A DNA stretch of 64,000 bases, from contig OX485806.1 in NCBI GenBank assembly GCA_950295325.1, positions 28,582,001 through 28,646,000 of the forward strand, in the 5' to 3' direction. Made by a program: the position numbers and the translations under genes. The DNA is from Polytrichum commune. Lineage: Eukaryota; Streptophyta; Polytrichopsida; Polytrichales; Polytrichaceae. Position 1 is the first letter of the stretch. Every line of letters begins with the position of its first letter. Below the pieces are notes generated by a model, which was not told the origin of the DNA, did no database searches, and worked only from the letters and a program-made list of their open reading frames with translations. Shown in pieces: positions 1 through 13,405 of the stretch.

Positions 1-3000
1 TGTCCAACACTGACATTGTAACCCTTGCAAGTAAATGGATTCTATATGTGTTCCAAACCTTTAGTTGCGTGGGGCGCCCTGAACATGAGGCACAACACTC
101 TAAAATATAATACATGGTTTGTTACCCCTATCATTATATGAAAATTTGGCATTTCAATTTGGGTTCATCATCATGAGTTTGCATTTTGATTTGAGGGGTG
201 AGGACCTAGAGGATGCGTGCATTGGTGATCTAGCAAGCAAGGGAATCATAGCGTTAGGAAAGAGAGGGTGTGGATAATCCATGAATGGAACTCCAAACAA
301 AGTGAATTATTATGTAGGTTTATCATTTGAATTAAATGTCAATGTTGAGATGTTAAATCATTCCAAATGGAGGTACTTGAATTCACGTCGATCAAAGTCT
401 ATCACTAGCTTGTCAATGGGTTTGACATGTCAATGAATTAGCATGAATTGTGTTGGCATTCAAAAATTGGGTGGAAGTTATTAGAATGTACACATTAATC
501 GTTGTGCAATATTTTGTTGTGTAGTGGTTGATGAGGTGGCTTGCAAGGTACCATTCCTCCTATGTCTAATTCAATTACTGGAGCACATAAACAAAACATG
601 ATTATTCAAAGCTAGTGGATAAGGAGGAAACGTTGTAGCTTCAACTGAATTATTCCAATAAAAATTTGGTCCCTCACTTTATTGGCCCCTCGTCAAATCA
701 CTGATGAGCTTCAATCACCTTATATATTGAGCCAACCTACATGACCTTCCATGTGGATGGCGCTGGTGGTTGCCACATGTGCCCAGAGACTACATAAGCT
801 ACCCCACAAAGGATCTTGAGTGTTTCTAGTACTGTGATGGTCAAGTTCCAAACACGCCGTTGATACTTGTTGGTTGACACCGGCCTTGAAACATCTTGGG
901 ACATTGTCTCGTGGAGTGAAGGGCATTCATGAAGGGCATGCACCACAACGAGACCTTGCCATGACACCATCAATTTTGCAAAGGAACACAAAGAAGGAAA
1001 ATGGTGAGTACAAGAGAGAAGGTAAGTTGGCCAATTGTTATGGTAAATACATATTTTTGTATCAAACATTCAATATGTTTTCTTCAAAATATTTGGATTT
1101 GTGTATGCATTATGAATTCCAACAAGGGCAAAAACATATTGTGTGAATTAAGTGTAGATGTGTGTGAGTGACGTATGGCTACCTTTGTACAATGGATAAG
1201 GAAGAGGGTGCCGGAGCTCGTGATGGAAGAGAAGGGAGCGGTGATGTTATCCTAAAACAAATGTGAAAGAAGTTAAGGAAAATGTAAGCATTACGTCCCT
1301 CTAAGTTTAAGGTGAATTGCGTTGCATATCCGAGTTTTGGGTGTCAAGACTTCGATGAATGTTACACGTGCCTCTAGTATTTCATAGGTTGTGGGTGTTG
1401 GGGTGAAATATAGAATGATTTTTGGTCATCCTTCATGCATATATGTGCTTAAGGTTGCCAAATTGGGACATCTTTTTTAATACATATGGAAATGGATTGT
1501 GTCCTAGCAATGTTGTGGTTGCTACAATAGTAATGGATTATGTGGAAATATTCAATCCACATTGTTTGGTAATTTTCATGTCATCATGTTTGGACTTTGT
1601 GTTATGGGTAGATGTGTTTGACATTAAGCAATGCACATGTCATTGTTGAAACCTAGTGTGGAATGGCAAGTGGTTGTTCGATGGGAATCTACAAAAATGG
1701 CAACAAAGGCTCCGTCCCAGCTAGGATATCGAGTTGGTTGGGTCTACGGTGGAGCTATTCCATCCTGATCATGACACAAAAATCATCATAAAGAGAAAAT
1801 GCGGCAAGGATTTCACCACAAAGGGCTTTCGAGTATGGGGGCACACTTTATGATTATCATTCAATGTGTGAAGGAAAGAACCCAAATGAATGTCCTAGCA
1901 AGCTGCTTTTATATGGACATTGAATGTGGGCGGAGATCCTTAATGAAGCATTAAGATACCAAATTTTTGTGGCCAATCATGTACTTGGAGTGAGTTCTTT
2001 CAAGTGATATAGTGGGATGTATTTGTGTTTTCAACTATGACTTTTAGAAATGCAAAGCTCATATGTATTAAAGGCTGCTAGAGAGGGTAAGTGGTGTGGT
2101 AAATGAAGGCCAATGTTACTTGCATTTAAAGGTAAATGTAAGCTACAGTTGACCTTGTGACGTGGCTTCCTTTCTAATTTTTTTACAAAAGATGTCACAT
2201 TAGATTAAGTACGTATGCCAATGTGTATTGATGGCCATTACACTTATCAATGCACTATAATATGATATGTTTATTCTCATTAAAAGCGACCATCCTTTGT
2301 CGGTTGCATATGGTGGTGTTGAGTGCTCTCTCTCTCTCTTGTTTCAATTAGTTCAAAAATGTAATTATGTGTTCTAGGAGAAAAGCAAAGCCACACAAGA
2401 AGCAATGAAATAAGCCCCCTAAACACAACATTTGCAAATATTGTGTTGATGACTTTGGTTGTCTAATACATACTCCAATTTGGTTCGATGATCATGTTCT
2501 CTCAAGCAATACGCATATGACCTAATAGGTTCTTACCCTAATTCTCTTAGCCTCATCCCTAGCTTTCATACCCCCTTTCCTCCCTTGCTCTCATTTGTTG
2601 CTTCTATTTCATTTCTTAGATGCTCATGAGGCTCCCAACACCAATCGGCCTCCTAAACGGAATAAGGCCCACATACGCAATGTTCTACCCTCCGGTCTAC
2701 GTACGCATGTTGTAAAATGTGGAACTTGGAGAGTCTAATTATAGGGTAGTTTGCAAGGGTTTGTTTTAGGGGCGGGGGGGGGGGCACTTGGAAAGGACGT
2801 TACCAAAACGTGTATGTACTATGTTTCGTAAATACAACATGTTCAAATTGCCGACAATCAGTGATGGAGATGATTGGGGTATGGAAGTCAAATCTACACC
2901 AAGTTTGTAACACCATGGCCTAAAGCTAAAGAAACATCGTCAATTGAAAGGCGCTCGAGGTTTTGTTGGTTGTGTGTATTAGGTATAGCTCACCTAGATT

Positions 3001-3559
3001 TTGGAACTTTGAATTACCAAGTATCGTGCCACTCTAGGCGAATGTTTGTGATAAGACACCGTAAGTGCATGGGATTTGACCACATCGGTCACTTTTTGGG
3101 AGTAAACTTAAGAAGCAAAATGTCTCAACAATGGAAGCCTTGAATGAGACTTTTACTTGTCATCTTCTCAAGTCCTCAATAGGGGATAATGACCACATTT
3201 GTCGTTTCTATGAAACGTCATGTTTAGCAAGAGTTGTGGTTGTTTGTGCTAGTTTGTAGAGCCAACAAAACGTGTATTATTTATGTTTATTTTGCATAAA
3301 CTACGAATCAATCATTTCGATGTTATTGAAATGTTTTGTTTGTTAAATATCATAATATTGTGGATTAGTTCACTAACAAGAAGAGGGGATGATAGGTTGG
3401 GGGAGCAACGAGTCATCCATCTATTCGACTTGGTTATTAGTCATAATCGATTAACTCATGAATAAGATATGAGAGTTAAGGATGTCGTCGGATGTGGGAT
3501 GAATGATTAAACCTTGTGTCAAGACTATGTTTGACTTTTGTTGACAAAAAATGAAGACA
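1..3559. other. AT-rich stretch without recognisable genes
   Basis: Only short, unrelated open frames (90 codons or fewer) occur here, with no domain I recognise and no consistent splice structure. A poly-G run lies near 2772-2784 and a short TC repeat near 2328-2339. The vocabulary is like the decayed repeats further right, so I read it as old transposon-derived DNA of unknown family. Confidence 0.5.
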
Positions 3560-3561
3560 TA

Positions 3562-3625
3562 AAGTATATAGTTGCATCGCTATGTAATTCCAAACAATAA
3601 GTGACACTAAATACAACATTTAGTG
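3562..3625. repeat. One end of a CACTAAATA foldback element
   Basis: The segment carries the subterminal block seen in the 5915-6135 element (GCATCGC, AATTCCAAA, AATAAGTGACACTAAATA) and then a small terminal hairpin CACTAAATA-caaca-TTTAGTG. It is followed directly by TA, the target dinucleotide of this family. The opposite end was not found, so it is probably a truncated copy. Confidence 0.5.
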
Positions 3626-3860
3626 TAGTTCTCAACCACTCCTTTTCTTATGGAATACATCCCCAATGACTTGCAACATTCCAAAGCTAAAATACTTCAA
3701 AAAATGATGTGGCATGACCATGCATCTCGTGCATTTCACATACTAATATTTGAGTTGATCGTGATTATTTCAAAGTTTTACTTGAATGACAACTTACAAG
3801 TGACAAGAGGTCCCTATGAAACGTGCTCTTTGTGCTATGAAAATTACATGTTATTGTTTA

Positions 3861-3980
3861 TGATACATCAGTGTCACTTACTATTTAAAGTTATGCAACA
3901 CTACAACTTTTTGCCGAGGATGTGACTTTTATAACATTGCATAATTCCAAATAGTAAAGCGACACTAAATACCATAAACG
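3861..3980. repeat. Short foldback MITE of the CACTAAATA family
   Basis: The two halves are inverted copies of each other. The left arm reads GTGTCACTTACTATTTAAAG and goes on to TTATGCAAC; the right arm, read on the other strand, has CGCTTTACTATTTGGAATTA followed by TGCAATG. The right end shows CACTAAATACCATA. The terminal mini-hairpins are decayed compared with the 5915-6135 copy. No coding capacity. Confidence 0.5.
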
Positions 3981-5489
3981 TGTACTCTTGTTTGGTGCTT
4001 AAAGACTTTTATATTTATTGACGTTCTCGCACTATAAGCATACGAGTCTTGGGCAACGGACTTGCGTCACTAAAAAAAACTGTCCTAGATACGGCCATAG
4101 GAAATCTGTAAACCTATTACTCACCAATATGCATTTCTCCCACCAACGCCTAGCGATTGCCTAGGACCTATATAACAATAATGTCAATTAGTGAATATAA
4201 AAAAACTTAGGGAACTTATCAATTTGTTTGTAAATCAATTTGGACGGGAGAGGTTTTCAACACCATGTTAGCCATTATGTGGCTTGATTCGCAAACCTTA
4301 TTGTGACACGTGTGCATCTATCTAACCGAATATCTCTATCACGATGACCATAGGGCCGTCGTGAGTTTCCAAGTACTCTATATTTCGAAGGCGATACTTT
4401 AAAAGGGCCCGCCGCCTCAAATAATGGTGGCTTACGATTGACGAGTGAACCATGTCAATTTCGTGCCCCCCAAAAAATCTCGAGGATCCAATATTAGTGC
4501 GAGTGACACCAATTGAGAATGAATGGTGGACGGTAGGTTGGTGGAACAAAAGGATATGTGGGCTCACCATGTAATCTATCCTCTTGCAAAGGGTGAAGTA
4601 GTATTATACCCAACGCCATTACCCTGGAGTATGGCCAAGGGTGTTCTACAAACAAACATTTTTTTCACTCCGGCCCCTATAAAAGGGACTGGAGTTCTTC
4701 TTCTTCTTCTTCTATCCTCTTGCTCGGACACTTGAATCAACTTGAGTCGATACATGGAAAGGAGGCATATGGCTCCGAACGGACACCGTTAAAAACACAC
4801 ATGCTACAATGACATCGGACACTATATGCTCGACATAAGGACGCCGTCTTGGGTTTAAGAACTAACACGGTCGGGAGGAGTATACTATGTGATCGTTCAC
4901 GAAGAACCTAAACATTCGCTTTTAACTTTGTAATGTGTTTTTGCATATCGAGTACGGTTAGAGGTTTGAAACGAGAATCATCACAATTCACATTTGTTGA
5001 GCAAAGGTGGAATTTCTAGATCTTGATGTAGTGGTCATAAAAAGATCTTTGGAGTTGGAAGTGCTCACAACAAGGGTGTATTGGTGTCTGAGACTGAAGA
5101 GACTCCAGATTGAGCAATCTTATTGTTGAGAAAAAGAAAGTATAGTTCAAGGTGTTTTACAGTAGGGTCCATGTCCAAGATTTGAGAAAACGAAGTGGCA
5201 CTAATGTGGCATGACTTCCCCGGCAGATCCCAGTGGTCCATATTTAAGAAAGTGCTCTTCTTGGATAGAAAACTATGCAATATCTACAAGTTTGGGTCCA
5301 AACTTGAATCCGAACATAAAGTCCATTTAAGGTTGCTTCCCACTTTTGATATTTTCATACAAATCCCAATCATCTCCAAATTGTATGGGTCATGAGTTTA
5401 TGGGTTGATATCCATGTTGGCTTGATATTCATAGTTATTTGATTGTGGATGAATGAGTTAGGTGGGGTTAATGCATGGAAAAAATAATT
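3981..5489. other. Gene-free stretch with a TATA-like core promoter motif
   Basis: No convincing gene is visible. Near 4678-4684 a clean TATAAAA lies about 10 bases upstream of a TTC-repeat pyrimidine tract (about 4695-4715). This could be a cryptic or fossil promoter, for example of a repeat element, but no coding region follows that I can identify. Confidence 0.35.
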
Positions 5490-5628
5490 TGCCAACCATA
5501 AATGGGTTGTTTGGACATTGAGGGGTTAAGAGAGTTGACATTTAAGTAAATTTGGCCAAACATGAATGGGTTGCTTGGGAAGTGAAGGGTTAAGAGAGTT
5601 GGCATTTAAGTATTTTTGGCCAAACCGC
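5490..5628. repeat. Tandem duplication, 64-bp unit, two copies
   Basis: Two adjacent units share AATGGGTTG(T/C)TTGG, then GGGTTAAGAGAGTTG(A/G)CATT and end in a TTTGGCCAAAC-like block. They start near 5501 and 5565 and differ at a few positions, so the duplication is not recent. Confidence 0.75.
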
Positions 5629-5914
5629 TTGTCCAAAAATCAGAACGGATGTACACTTGTAGTCTCAAAAACATCAAATGACAACAACAAAAGCAATAAC
5701 ACAACAACCACAACTTTGAATGGTTGTACTCCGTGTTTGCCAACCACCATATATTGTGTAGTTTTGAGGTCTTGTGTACATCATAGTAGTGGTTGGAATC
5801 GTCCAAAATTCAAGCATAAATCCAAATATACTTAAATTTAGACGTGTTTTGGATCACGTGTTTCTTGAACCTGGGACCCTAATGTAAACCCACCCTTACA
5901 TGTCTAACTTGCCG

Positions 5915-6135
5915 CACTAAATATCATATTTAGTGTCACTTACTACTTGGAAGTATGCGATGCTATATCTATTTATGGTATATCTCATATTGTTATCAAC
6001 AAATGTAAAATTGGTAATGTGGACACTATAGAGCATTAACAACGTTACTCGGTCAACAATTACATCAATGGTTAAAAAGACATGGCACTATGTAAATCCA
6101 CAAAAGTAGGTGACACTAAATACCATATTTTAGTG
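5915..6135. mobile_element. Foldback MITE with hairpin ends (CACTAAATA family)
   Basis: This 221-bp element begins CACTAAATATCATATTTAGTG and ends CACTAAATACCATATTTTAGTG-like, so each end is itself a small hairpin. Inside those, GTCACTTACTACTTGG is matched by an inverted CCACAAAAGTAGGTGAC. There is no open frame. The right flank is TA; the left flank is not TA, so that side has drifted. It is a non-autonomous element; its family matches copies near 3.6, 3.9, 46.2 and 62.4 kb. Confidence 0.65.
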
Positions 6136-6702
6136 TAGCTATTAGAGTCCATCTCCAAAAGGAGGCAAAGTGGCAAGTGGGTCTACTCCAAGGATAAATC
6201 TCGTGTTCTAGAACACGTGGTTAGGGTTCCGTTATAAACCATGCTCCAACCATACCCAAGATGAAGGGCTCTTGCATGTTGACCCGAAGTCAAAGCTTGC
6301 TAGAAGTTAGCCTATGTCGGACCATGACATTGCCGCTCCCATTTGTTTATTTGTTTTTTCTTTTCTTTTCATTACTTATTGTCTACCAGAAACCCTAAAA
6401 GCCCTTTGCCCACAACACTACGAATTCTTTAAGAGTATGATATTGGGTTCCATATCCGAGGCTTAGATATTTAGCGTGGTGGGACCCACGTGACCAAAAA
6501 TTGGCCGGAGGGAAAGGAGACTTTTCTATTATAACATCACCATGCCGATCTTCTATATTAACCCTTAAAAGGACAAAGGGGTCTGTACCAATTGCACATT
6601 CCAAGATGTGTCGTAATAGGATGTTTCCAAGAGGGTTATTAGAATTGTCACTAACGAGAAGTTTGGAGACGCATCAATTCATCACATCCACGCAATTGAA
6701 CT

Positions 6703-6905
6703 TTGGATTTTATTATTATTTTATTTGAGACAGAAGGCCGACAGGCCGACAGGCTAGTGCCAAAGCACAGGAGGCAGTTTACCACCTGACAAGTTTTCCG
6801 TCAAGTAGAGAGGTGATTTCACAGCCGGGATTCGGACCGCCAACCTCTTCCTTGAGATTTGGGTATCTCTCCACCACCATCCGGTAGTTTAAGGTCATCT
6901 CGGAC
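6703..6905 (-). mobile_element. tRNA-derived SINE (or SINE-like repeat)
   Basis: Read on the minus strand, an A-box-like segment (GGATGGTGGTGGAGAGAT, about 6865-6882) is followed about 27 bases later by a near-consensus B box GGTCCGAATCCC (6827-6838). These are the two internal RNA polymerase III promoter boxes of a tRNA gene. A tRNA-unrelated body of about 90 bp follows, with a duplicated GCCTGTCG, and ends in an A/T-rich tail with AATAATAATAAA. This layout is that of plant SINEs. The head does not fold as an intact tRNA by eye, so it is not called a tRNA gene. Confidence 0.6.
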
Positions 6906-9900
6906 CCTTTGGTAACATAATTCCAATCTTCTTCCTATGTTGAGTTTAGAAGGGAGTGGTTCTAGACCTTCTTATACACATAAATCTTGTTGTTTTGACG
7001 AGAATTATATTAGGATTGGCGAACGTCATACATACAATAGAATGATGGGACGTTGCGAGCATTCTATGTTCTTTGAGTGACATAGTAATTAAGACATCAT
7101 ATGAGATGTGAACACTTCACGAGGCATGAAGGTTATTACTAGTGATTATGTGGATATTGTTTTAGTGTAATAGAACAAACCATTTTGAAATAAGCTAAAA
7201 TTTCAATACCCAATTCAACTTAAGCAAATGTGTGCAGAATATACTCATTGGAAGTTGGAATCCCATCTTGGAACATGTAGGCATATAAGGCTCAAATAAA
7301 TGTTGTCGCAAAAGTCCCATTAGAAACACAACATTGGTTGGACAAGGTAGCTAAATTAGCCAAAAAAAAATGCCAAGGCGTAAGCCCAAAAATTACCACT
7401 ACACAAACCTCCCAAAATTGTAAAAGAGCAATAACAACACCATGTCCTCATGGCTACTCCCATGTACATGCTATCTATCAAGATGTTAATGTCCAACTCG
7501 ACTTAAACCTCATGTACTATGCATGTTAGGAGCCCACCCACATATAACCCACCCTTCACACACAACCCAAACCTCAAAGTACAAATATTTTACTTCATAA
7601 ATTGCAACGATAGATTCTCCACAAAAGCCACTGACCAAAAACTTGATAAATATGCCATCTTCCATCCACTCCTATCCCAACCAGGGAACTACCACCCATT
7701 ATAACCACATCAAGAATAAGGGGCACTATACATATAACAAATGTTAATCTCCTTCAAGACCTACAAATTTCCAACTCTAAAATCTATAACTAACGGAATC
7801 CTTCTCCAAGATTGCTATAAGGTACCTAATACACATAATCCTAAACAAAAAGGAAATTAGAATAGAAACAAGCCCCTGTCCCACTCGACTAAACACACTT
7901 ATTATCACTAAAACCCAAAATTAACATAGAACACATAGCCCTAACACTAAACGCATGATCCAACTATGAAATAAGGCACTAAACCACCCCCACTCTCATG
8001 CTTACACGGACATGCGAGGGAGACAGTGAACGGACATCGCATGTAAAGGTAAAAGACCATGACATCCCATTTTTCATTTTTGTTTTTATGAAGAAAGTTG
8101 TCAGAACTCACATTGGATAATTGTCATATAAATGCATCACAATCTCATCCGTGTTGTTATTCAAGTATGGGCCACATTGTATTCTCCCATGTTGCGATCA
8201 AAATTATTTTCTTTGTCACTCAACTTCAGGTGCATCATGCATTTTTTTCATGTTACATTCTTTAACACTCAATGTGGTCTAAGATGATTATTTTGAAAAT
8301 TTGTAAAGTCTAACACTTAATGATATACAACCATTTCTTCATAATCCAAAATATTAATATTGAGTTTAATTTAGCATCCATTTGGTTGGAGCTTTTATTC
8401 ACTCGTGTATTGTGGAGAAAATTCACACTTCACGACGTAATGTTAACATCGGGATGAAGGTCATATGCATAGTTATTGATTATATGTGAATAGTTAGAGA
8501 GAGAGAGAGATGTTTGCACTATATTGATTAAATATGCAATAATTCCACAATTTTTATTTTAGGTTGGATTTGGATATATGTTAATAGGTGTGGAATACAA
8601 AAGAATGTAAAGAAAGCCTCATAGGGGCCATGTACGTATTCATCATACTTCATACCTACAAGGCCAAATAATGTTTTATGTAGATTGAGATAATTTAGAA
8701 TGAACCATTGCCAATGCTCAAATGTTATTTGCATTGAAACCCTTGGACTGACAACCAAAATGATTTATATATGCATTTTCTCATCACAAGTCATAATGGC
8801 CAAGTCGCAATGGATGGTTATAATGGACAACTTTTTTTTCCCCTTTTTTTTCATTTTTTTTCTGGTTGGAACCTTGAAAACAAATAATATATTTGAACAC
8901 AATTTTCCTAATCCACACTGGCACTACAATAATCGATTGACATAACTTCTAATGAATCTCATGTTTCACAATATATTGTCTCTCTTTGGAAGATGTGATT
9001 GTTCACATCCTTTGCAAAATTAGATTATTCTATTTGTTCGTGCTGAAGACTTCACAATTAGAATATGGGATCCATGTCGTGCAATCACAAAATCAACATT
9101 GGTACTCACTACATAGGTGTGTTGTTGTTGAGATAGTTTCCCGTGTTTTTAAGTGCGGGGTATGTTTATTAGAACAAACTATTCCCATCATTTAGGAGGG
9201 CTAGACATAATAAAACAAGAAGGAAGGCTTCTAGGAAAATGTTGTGGGTGCGGGAAGAACAATTCATTCCACCCCGGTCCACTTATGCTTAAGTTATAGT
9301 TTTTGCACCCCACCCTTCACATGCCTCAAAACCATCCGTATTCCAACATCCCATTGATGATGCTAAAATATAGTCATATAACACTAGCTACTAATAGGGA
9401 TCGCCTTTGACAAGAGGCAGTAGCACTTGTCCCAATAGCCCTACTTAATAAACGTGTTCCATGCTCATGTACGAGCTCGTGTCTATAATCAAGGGGAAGC
9501 TTCCCATATTCACCACAATCCAACAATTGGCGTCGTCTCTCTCTTTGACACATACACACATGCACACACACAACTAACATTGGTAAAACATGTTTATCAT
9601 GGTAACCATTTTGCTCGATTGGCTAGCCTAAGCAAATTTTTGTGTTTGGGGTTTGTTGCGATAAACCTTGGTAAGCTAGATTCAACCTAAATATGCATGA
9701 AAACGGCTACTACATAGATTATATATATATTACAATAATAATAAATTATTATTATTTTATATGTTTATTATATATTTAACATTTAGGATTTCCTTTAAAA
9801 AGAGCTTAACAATGTCAAACAAGTTTAGATAGTCTCCTATAGTTTATACTGGATGTAAAGACATGAACAACAAATCCTAAACCCTAAAAACTTATTTTGA

Positions 9901-11683
9901 ATGATCTTTTTGCTACCAACATGTGCTATATTAAGAATGATGTAAATGTAAGTGCACCCTTTGACCATGTTGTCAATGTCCTTGCATACTTTGATACAAT
10001 CAAATGGCATATTCAATGTAATCATAGGAGAGGAAATCATAGTGATAATGTTCAATTATGTCGAGATGTTAAAACATATGATTATTTAACAAAGGATCAA
10101 TGATCTATTAAATGAGAATGTGTATGGGACTATGTTGTCTTCATTCATTCACAATGATGCATATGACACATTACTCAAACATAGTCCCCCCCCCCCTAAC
10201 CTTTCAAGGACGGCATGAAATGGTGGGGTGATGGTCTCACCACCACCATCATGTTATATATAAATATACCATGATTTGCAATCATCTTAATCAAAACAAA
10301 AATGAAACATATCCTCGTCGTGTCTCAATGTAAAAAGCTCAATGATGTGGATTATCCTATCACATTTATATGCATATCATGTGGAAATATAAAAAGAACA
10401 TGTGTACATTATTGAGTAATGTTATAAACTCGTATAAATTTCAAAACACCAATAAAAACTTTAGTATTATTCATGTACATTAGTTAGCAAACCACACACC
10501 CATTTCTCATACCATGTAAACAAGTAACATATTATGGACTTGGTCACCACATTAGTCCCCATTGTCTCTCCAAATTCTCTTGCTAACACCATTTTTTATG
10601 TTTGTAAAGGTATCACGACACTTTTTAAAAACTAAAAGTGTTGATTATCCACTTGTTATGCTGATGAGGACCTCCTTTTGGACCTATTGATTGAGAAATA
10701 TTATCATAGTTGCCCAGCCAACGTCTTAATAATAAGACCCGTTATACTATAATTGATGGGCAATGAAGAATTTTGTTTTTTAATTTATTTATAGTGAGAC
10801 AACCATCACAATCTCGCCTACACCTTAACTTGCATCACAAACAACCATGATCAACATTAGGCCAACATACTCACATTCATGCCAACACCTGGATACATGC
10901 GTTATTTATTCTTTTATTTTATTTTCAACAATCTTGTTTTATACAACTCAATTAGCCAAATGGTGGCAAGAAATATTGGCAAACATGGTGGGCATGTTGT
11001 AATGTAGCCATGTATGCACACAACAAGTCACCTATAATCCCCAAAATACCTATTACTCCATATAGAACATGCCAAATATTTACCTCTTGATTTATGTAGG
11101 GCTATTAGTTGGGGTGGGGATCCAGATGTTGTATATATAGTAGAGGCGTTTGTTCCCGATCAAGACCCCATCTGCAATCTATAGGGTACCGGAATTTTGA
11201 TAAGATGGGATGGAATTTCGAACATGCCATAACCTATAATGTCCTGGTTTTGAGTGCTAATGTGAGGAGGATTGAGCGGTTATGGCAAAATCTAGACATT
11301 GGTAATATGTTTGGTCCAACTTTTGGCTTAAAAAAATCACCATGATTTCAATATAAAGAATGAAATTACCATAAATAAATAAATTGTAATCCTCCTGATT
11401 TCTATCTTCATGCACGGGAGAATTTTGCACCGCATTATACTTTTCCAAATCTAGTGTAGAATATCTTGAGTGATCGGTTATGGGTGCCTCTACTCTAATA
11501 ATACCTTAAGTTGGAACAACCAATGGTATGAGGTAGAGAACGGATTAAGAGGCAAGGAAGGTTGAGGTTATGTTGAAGTTGAACCATCACTCTAATTTTA
11601 TTAATATTGCCCATGGCCTTTGCAAGTAACTTCCCTCACAATAGTTGCTTTAATAAATAGAACTATGAGCATTTTTGTGTGAA
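6906..11683. other. Gene-free, repeat-derived stretch
   Basis: No gene was recognised. A pyrimidine-poor, AC-rich block lies at about 7330-8060 and resembles in composition the block at 19.5-20.7 kb, suggesting one decayed repeat family. Short simple sequences include a GA run near 8501-8511, an AT-rich block at about 9715-9775 and a C run near 10186-10195. Confidence 0.45.
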
Positions 11684-12046
11684 CCACACCAACTAGCCTT
11701 GTTAATGTGTGCCACACTATTTCAATAGAACCCACACTAAATCTCATTATGAGAATCAAAGTGGGTCACATTAATTTTCAACCCATGTTAAATTTATAGC
11801 ATAAAATTAGCATGAGCCACATTAAGTATATTTTCTAGAAAATTAATGTGGGAGATTATTCATTTCTATCATACTTCTGATGTGAAACAACCATTTTATT
11901 CTATGTGAGGTGTTGGTCATAAGTTTTCATGGAGACTTAAGTGATCTTAGACCCACCAAAGCTCCACCTTGAGTGGAGAATTAGTGTGGCCCAAACTAAT
12001 AATGTCCACGCTAATTTTCCACCCACACTAATAAGTTTATTTAGTG
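11684..12046. mobile_element. MITE, second CACTAAATA-ended family
   Basis: The right end, read inward, is CACTAAATAAACTTATTAG and is followed outside by TA. The interior carries repeated blocks of the type GTGGGCCACACTAATTTTC and its inverse in both halves. The left end is decayed and placed by aligning with the related element at 14.0-14.4 kb. Non-coding; about 360 bp. Confidence 0.5.
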
Positions 12047-12286
12047 TAGTAGTTGTATGTGCCTTGTAGATAGAAACTCCAATCCCAATTTAAGGGGCCG
12101 GCGTGAATGAAGTGTCCGTTCGTATTTTCAAATGACCCGATGCCCGTCAAACAAGGGGATGTATGTGCCTTGTACTCATTGGTTATTCAATTGCTTCTTG
12201 CATCCCTCGCCATTTTGACTACATAACATAGGGTCATCATTTCGGAACTTTCTAGACCTTCAATTCACACAATGTTTACAGTATGA

Positions 12287-12785
12287 GGGCCACCTCATAC
12301 ACGAGACTGAGAGCCCATGACCGTCATACTGCAAGCACTCTCATTGGTGGAAAAGGCGGAGCTGGGCCAAGTTCACTTCACACTACGCTTGAGGGACCAA
12401 CGGAGTATGTGAATGCAAGATGGAAGTAAAGTCTACATAGATTCCTACATGGCATCCAATGGATCATGTTTCATGGTCGCTTGGATTATTTTCAAAAACC
12501 ACCTCTTGGAAGTAAGCCTAATACAAAACTAGGAGATCATGGCATTTCGAACGCTCACAACCATTGATTTATTCTATTTTATCATGTGTGAGGACCCGCA
12601 TGAATAGAAATTCATTGAAATAGCATTTGGTTGAGGGCCCAGTCACATATGGCTTCACGCTACATTAGAGAGTCCGTGACCACACTACATGATTTTGGAG
12701 GTGTGTTGGGACGGCCTTTGGACACTTTCTTTTGGGCTCTCACAATTTCATGGTCACAACTCTTGGCTTGTGTGTGAAGTGGCCC
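12287..12785. mobile_element. GGGCCAC-ended MITE, copy 1
   Basis: The element starts GGGCCACCTCATACACGAG and ends with the inverted form TTGTGTGTGAAGTGGCCC; TAA follows the right end and TGA precedes the left. Interior landmarks shared with copies at 15.3 and 61.1 kb include TTGGTGGAAAAGGCGGAGC, TTATCATGTGTGAGG and TTGGTTGAGGGCCC. About 500 bp, no open frame. A three-base TAA duplication is the hallmark of PIF/Harbinger (Tourist-like) MITEs, which is the inferred family. Confidence 0.7.
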
Positions 12786-13366
12786 TAAGGGCAAGTAAAG
12801 ACCCGGAGGAAGACACAATTTGGGAAGGAAGGGAGAGAGACATCATGGAGTGAGGGGGAAGCTAGAATTTACTTGGTCTTATTATACCGAGTTTAGTCAT
12901 ATTCAAATGAAGGATTCAAATGATGGTCTTCCCCACAGAAACATGTCATTTTTCAAATAATTATGGGAGATTGATGGAGAGGTCCATTTTTTAAAGTAAA
13001 GGTGGACATAATACTAAATATGGCACGTGTCATAATATATAGGTTGCGACATGTCATAGTCCTTTGTTGGTTTCAACAAAGTGGTGTTGGGTAAAAAAAA
13101 TTAATTCAAATGTTTCAAATTGAGTATTTATATGAATATTACCAAAAACCATACGAATCTTGTCTTGTAACCCAATGAGATTGAAATTTGACTTATTCGT
13201 AAGTAATTTAGCTGGAGAGAAAGCTTGTATCTTTCAAGGATTGGTGTGAGTGATTGGTGTATTGCCTCTTATAGTAGTCCTGCACCACTGTTATTATGCC
13301 CATAGGGTATAATACCAAAGGTGGGTCGAACGGGCATTTCAATCACGATGACCTATGGTCATCGTT

Positions 13367-13405
<39 letters not shown>

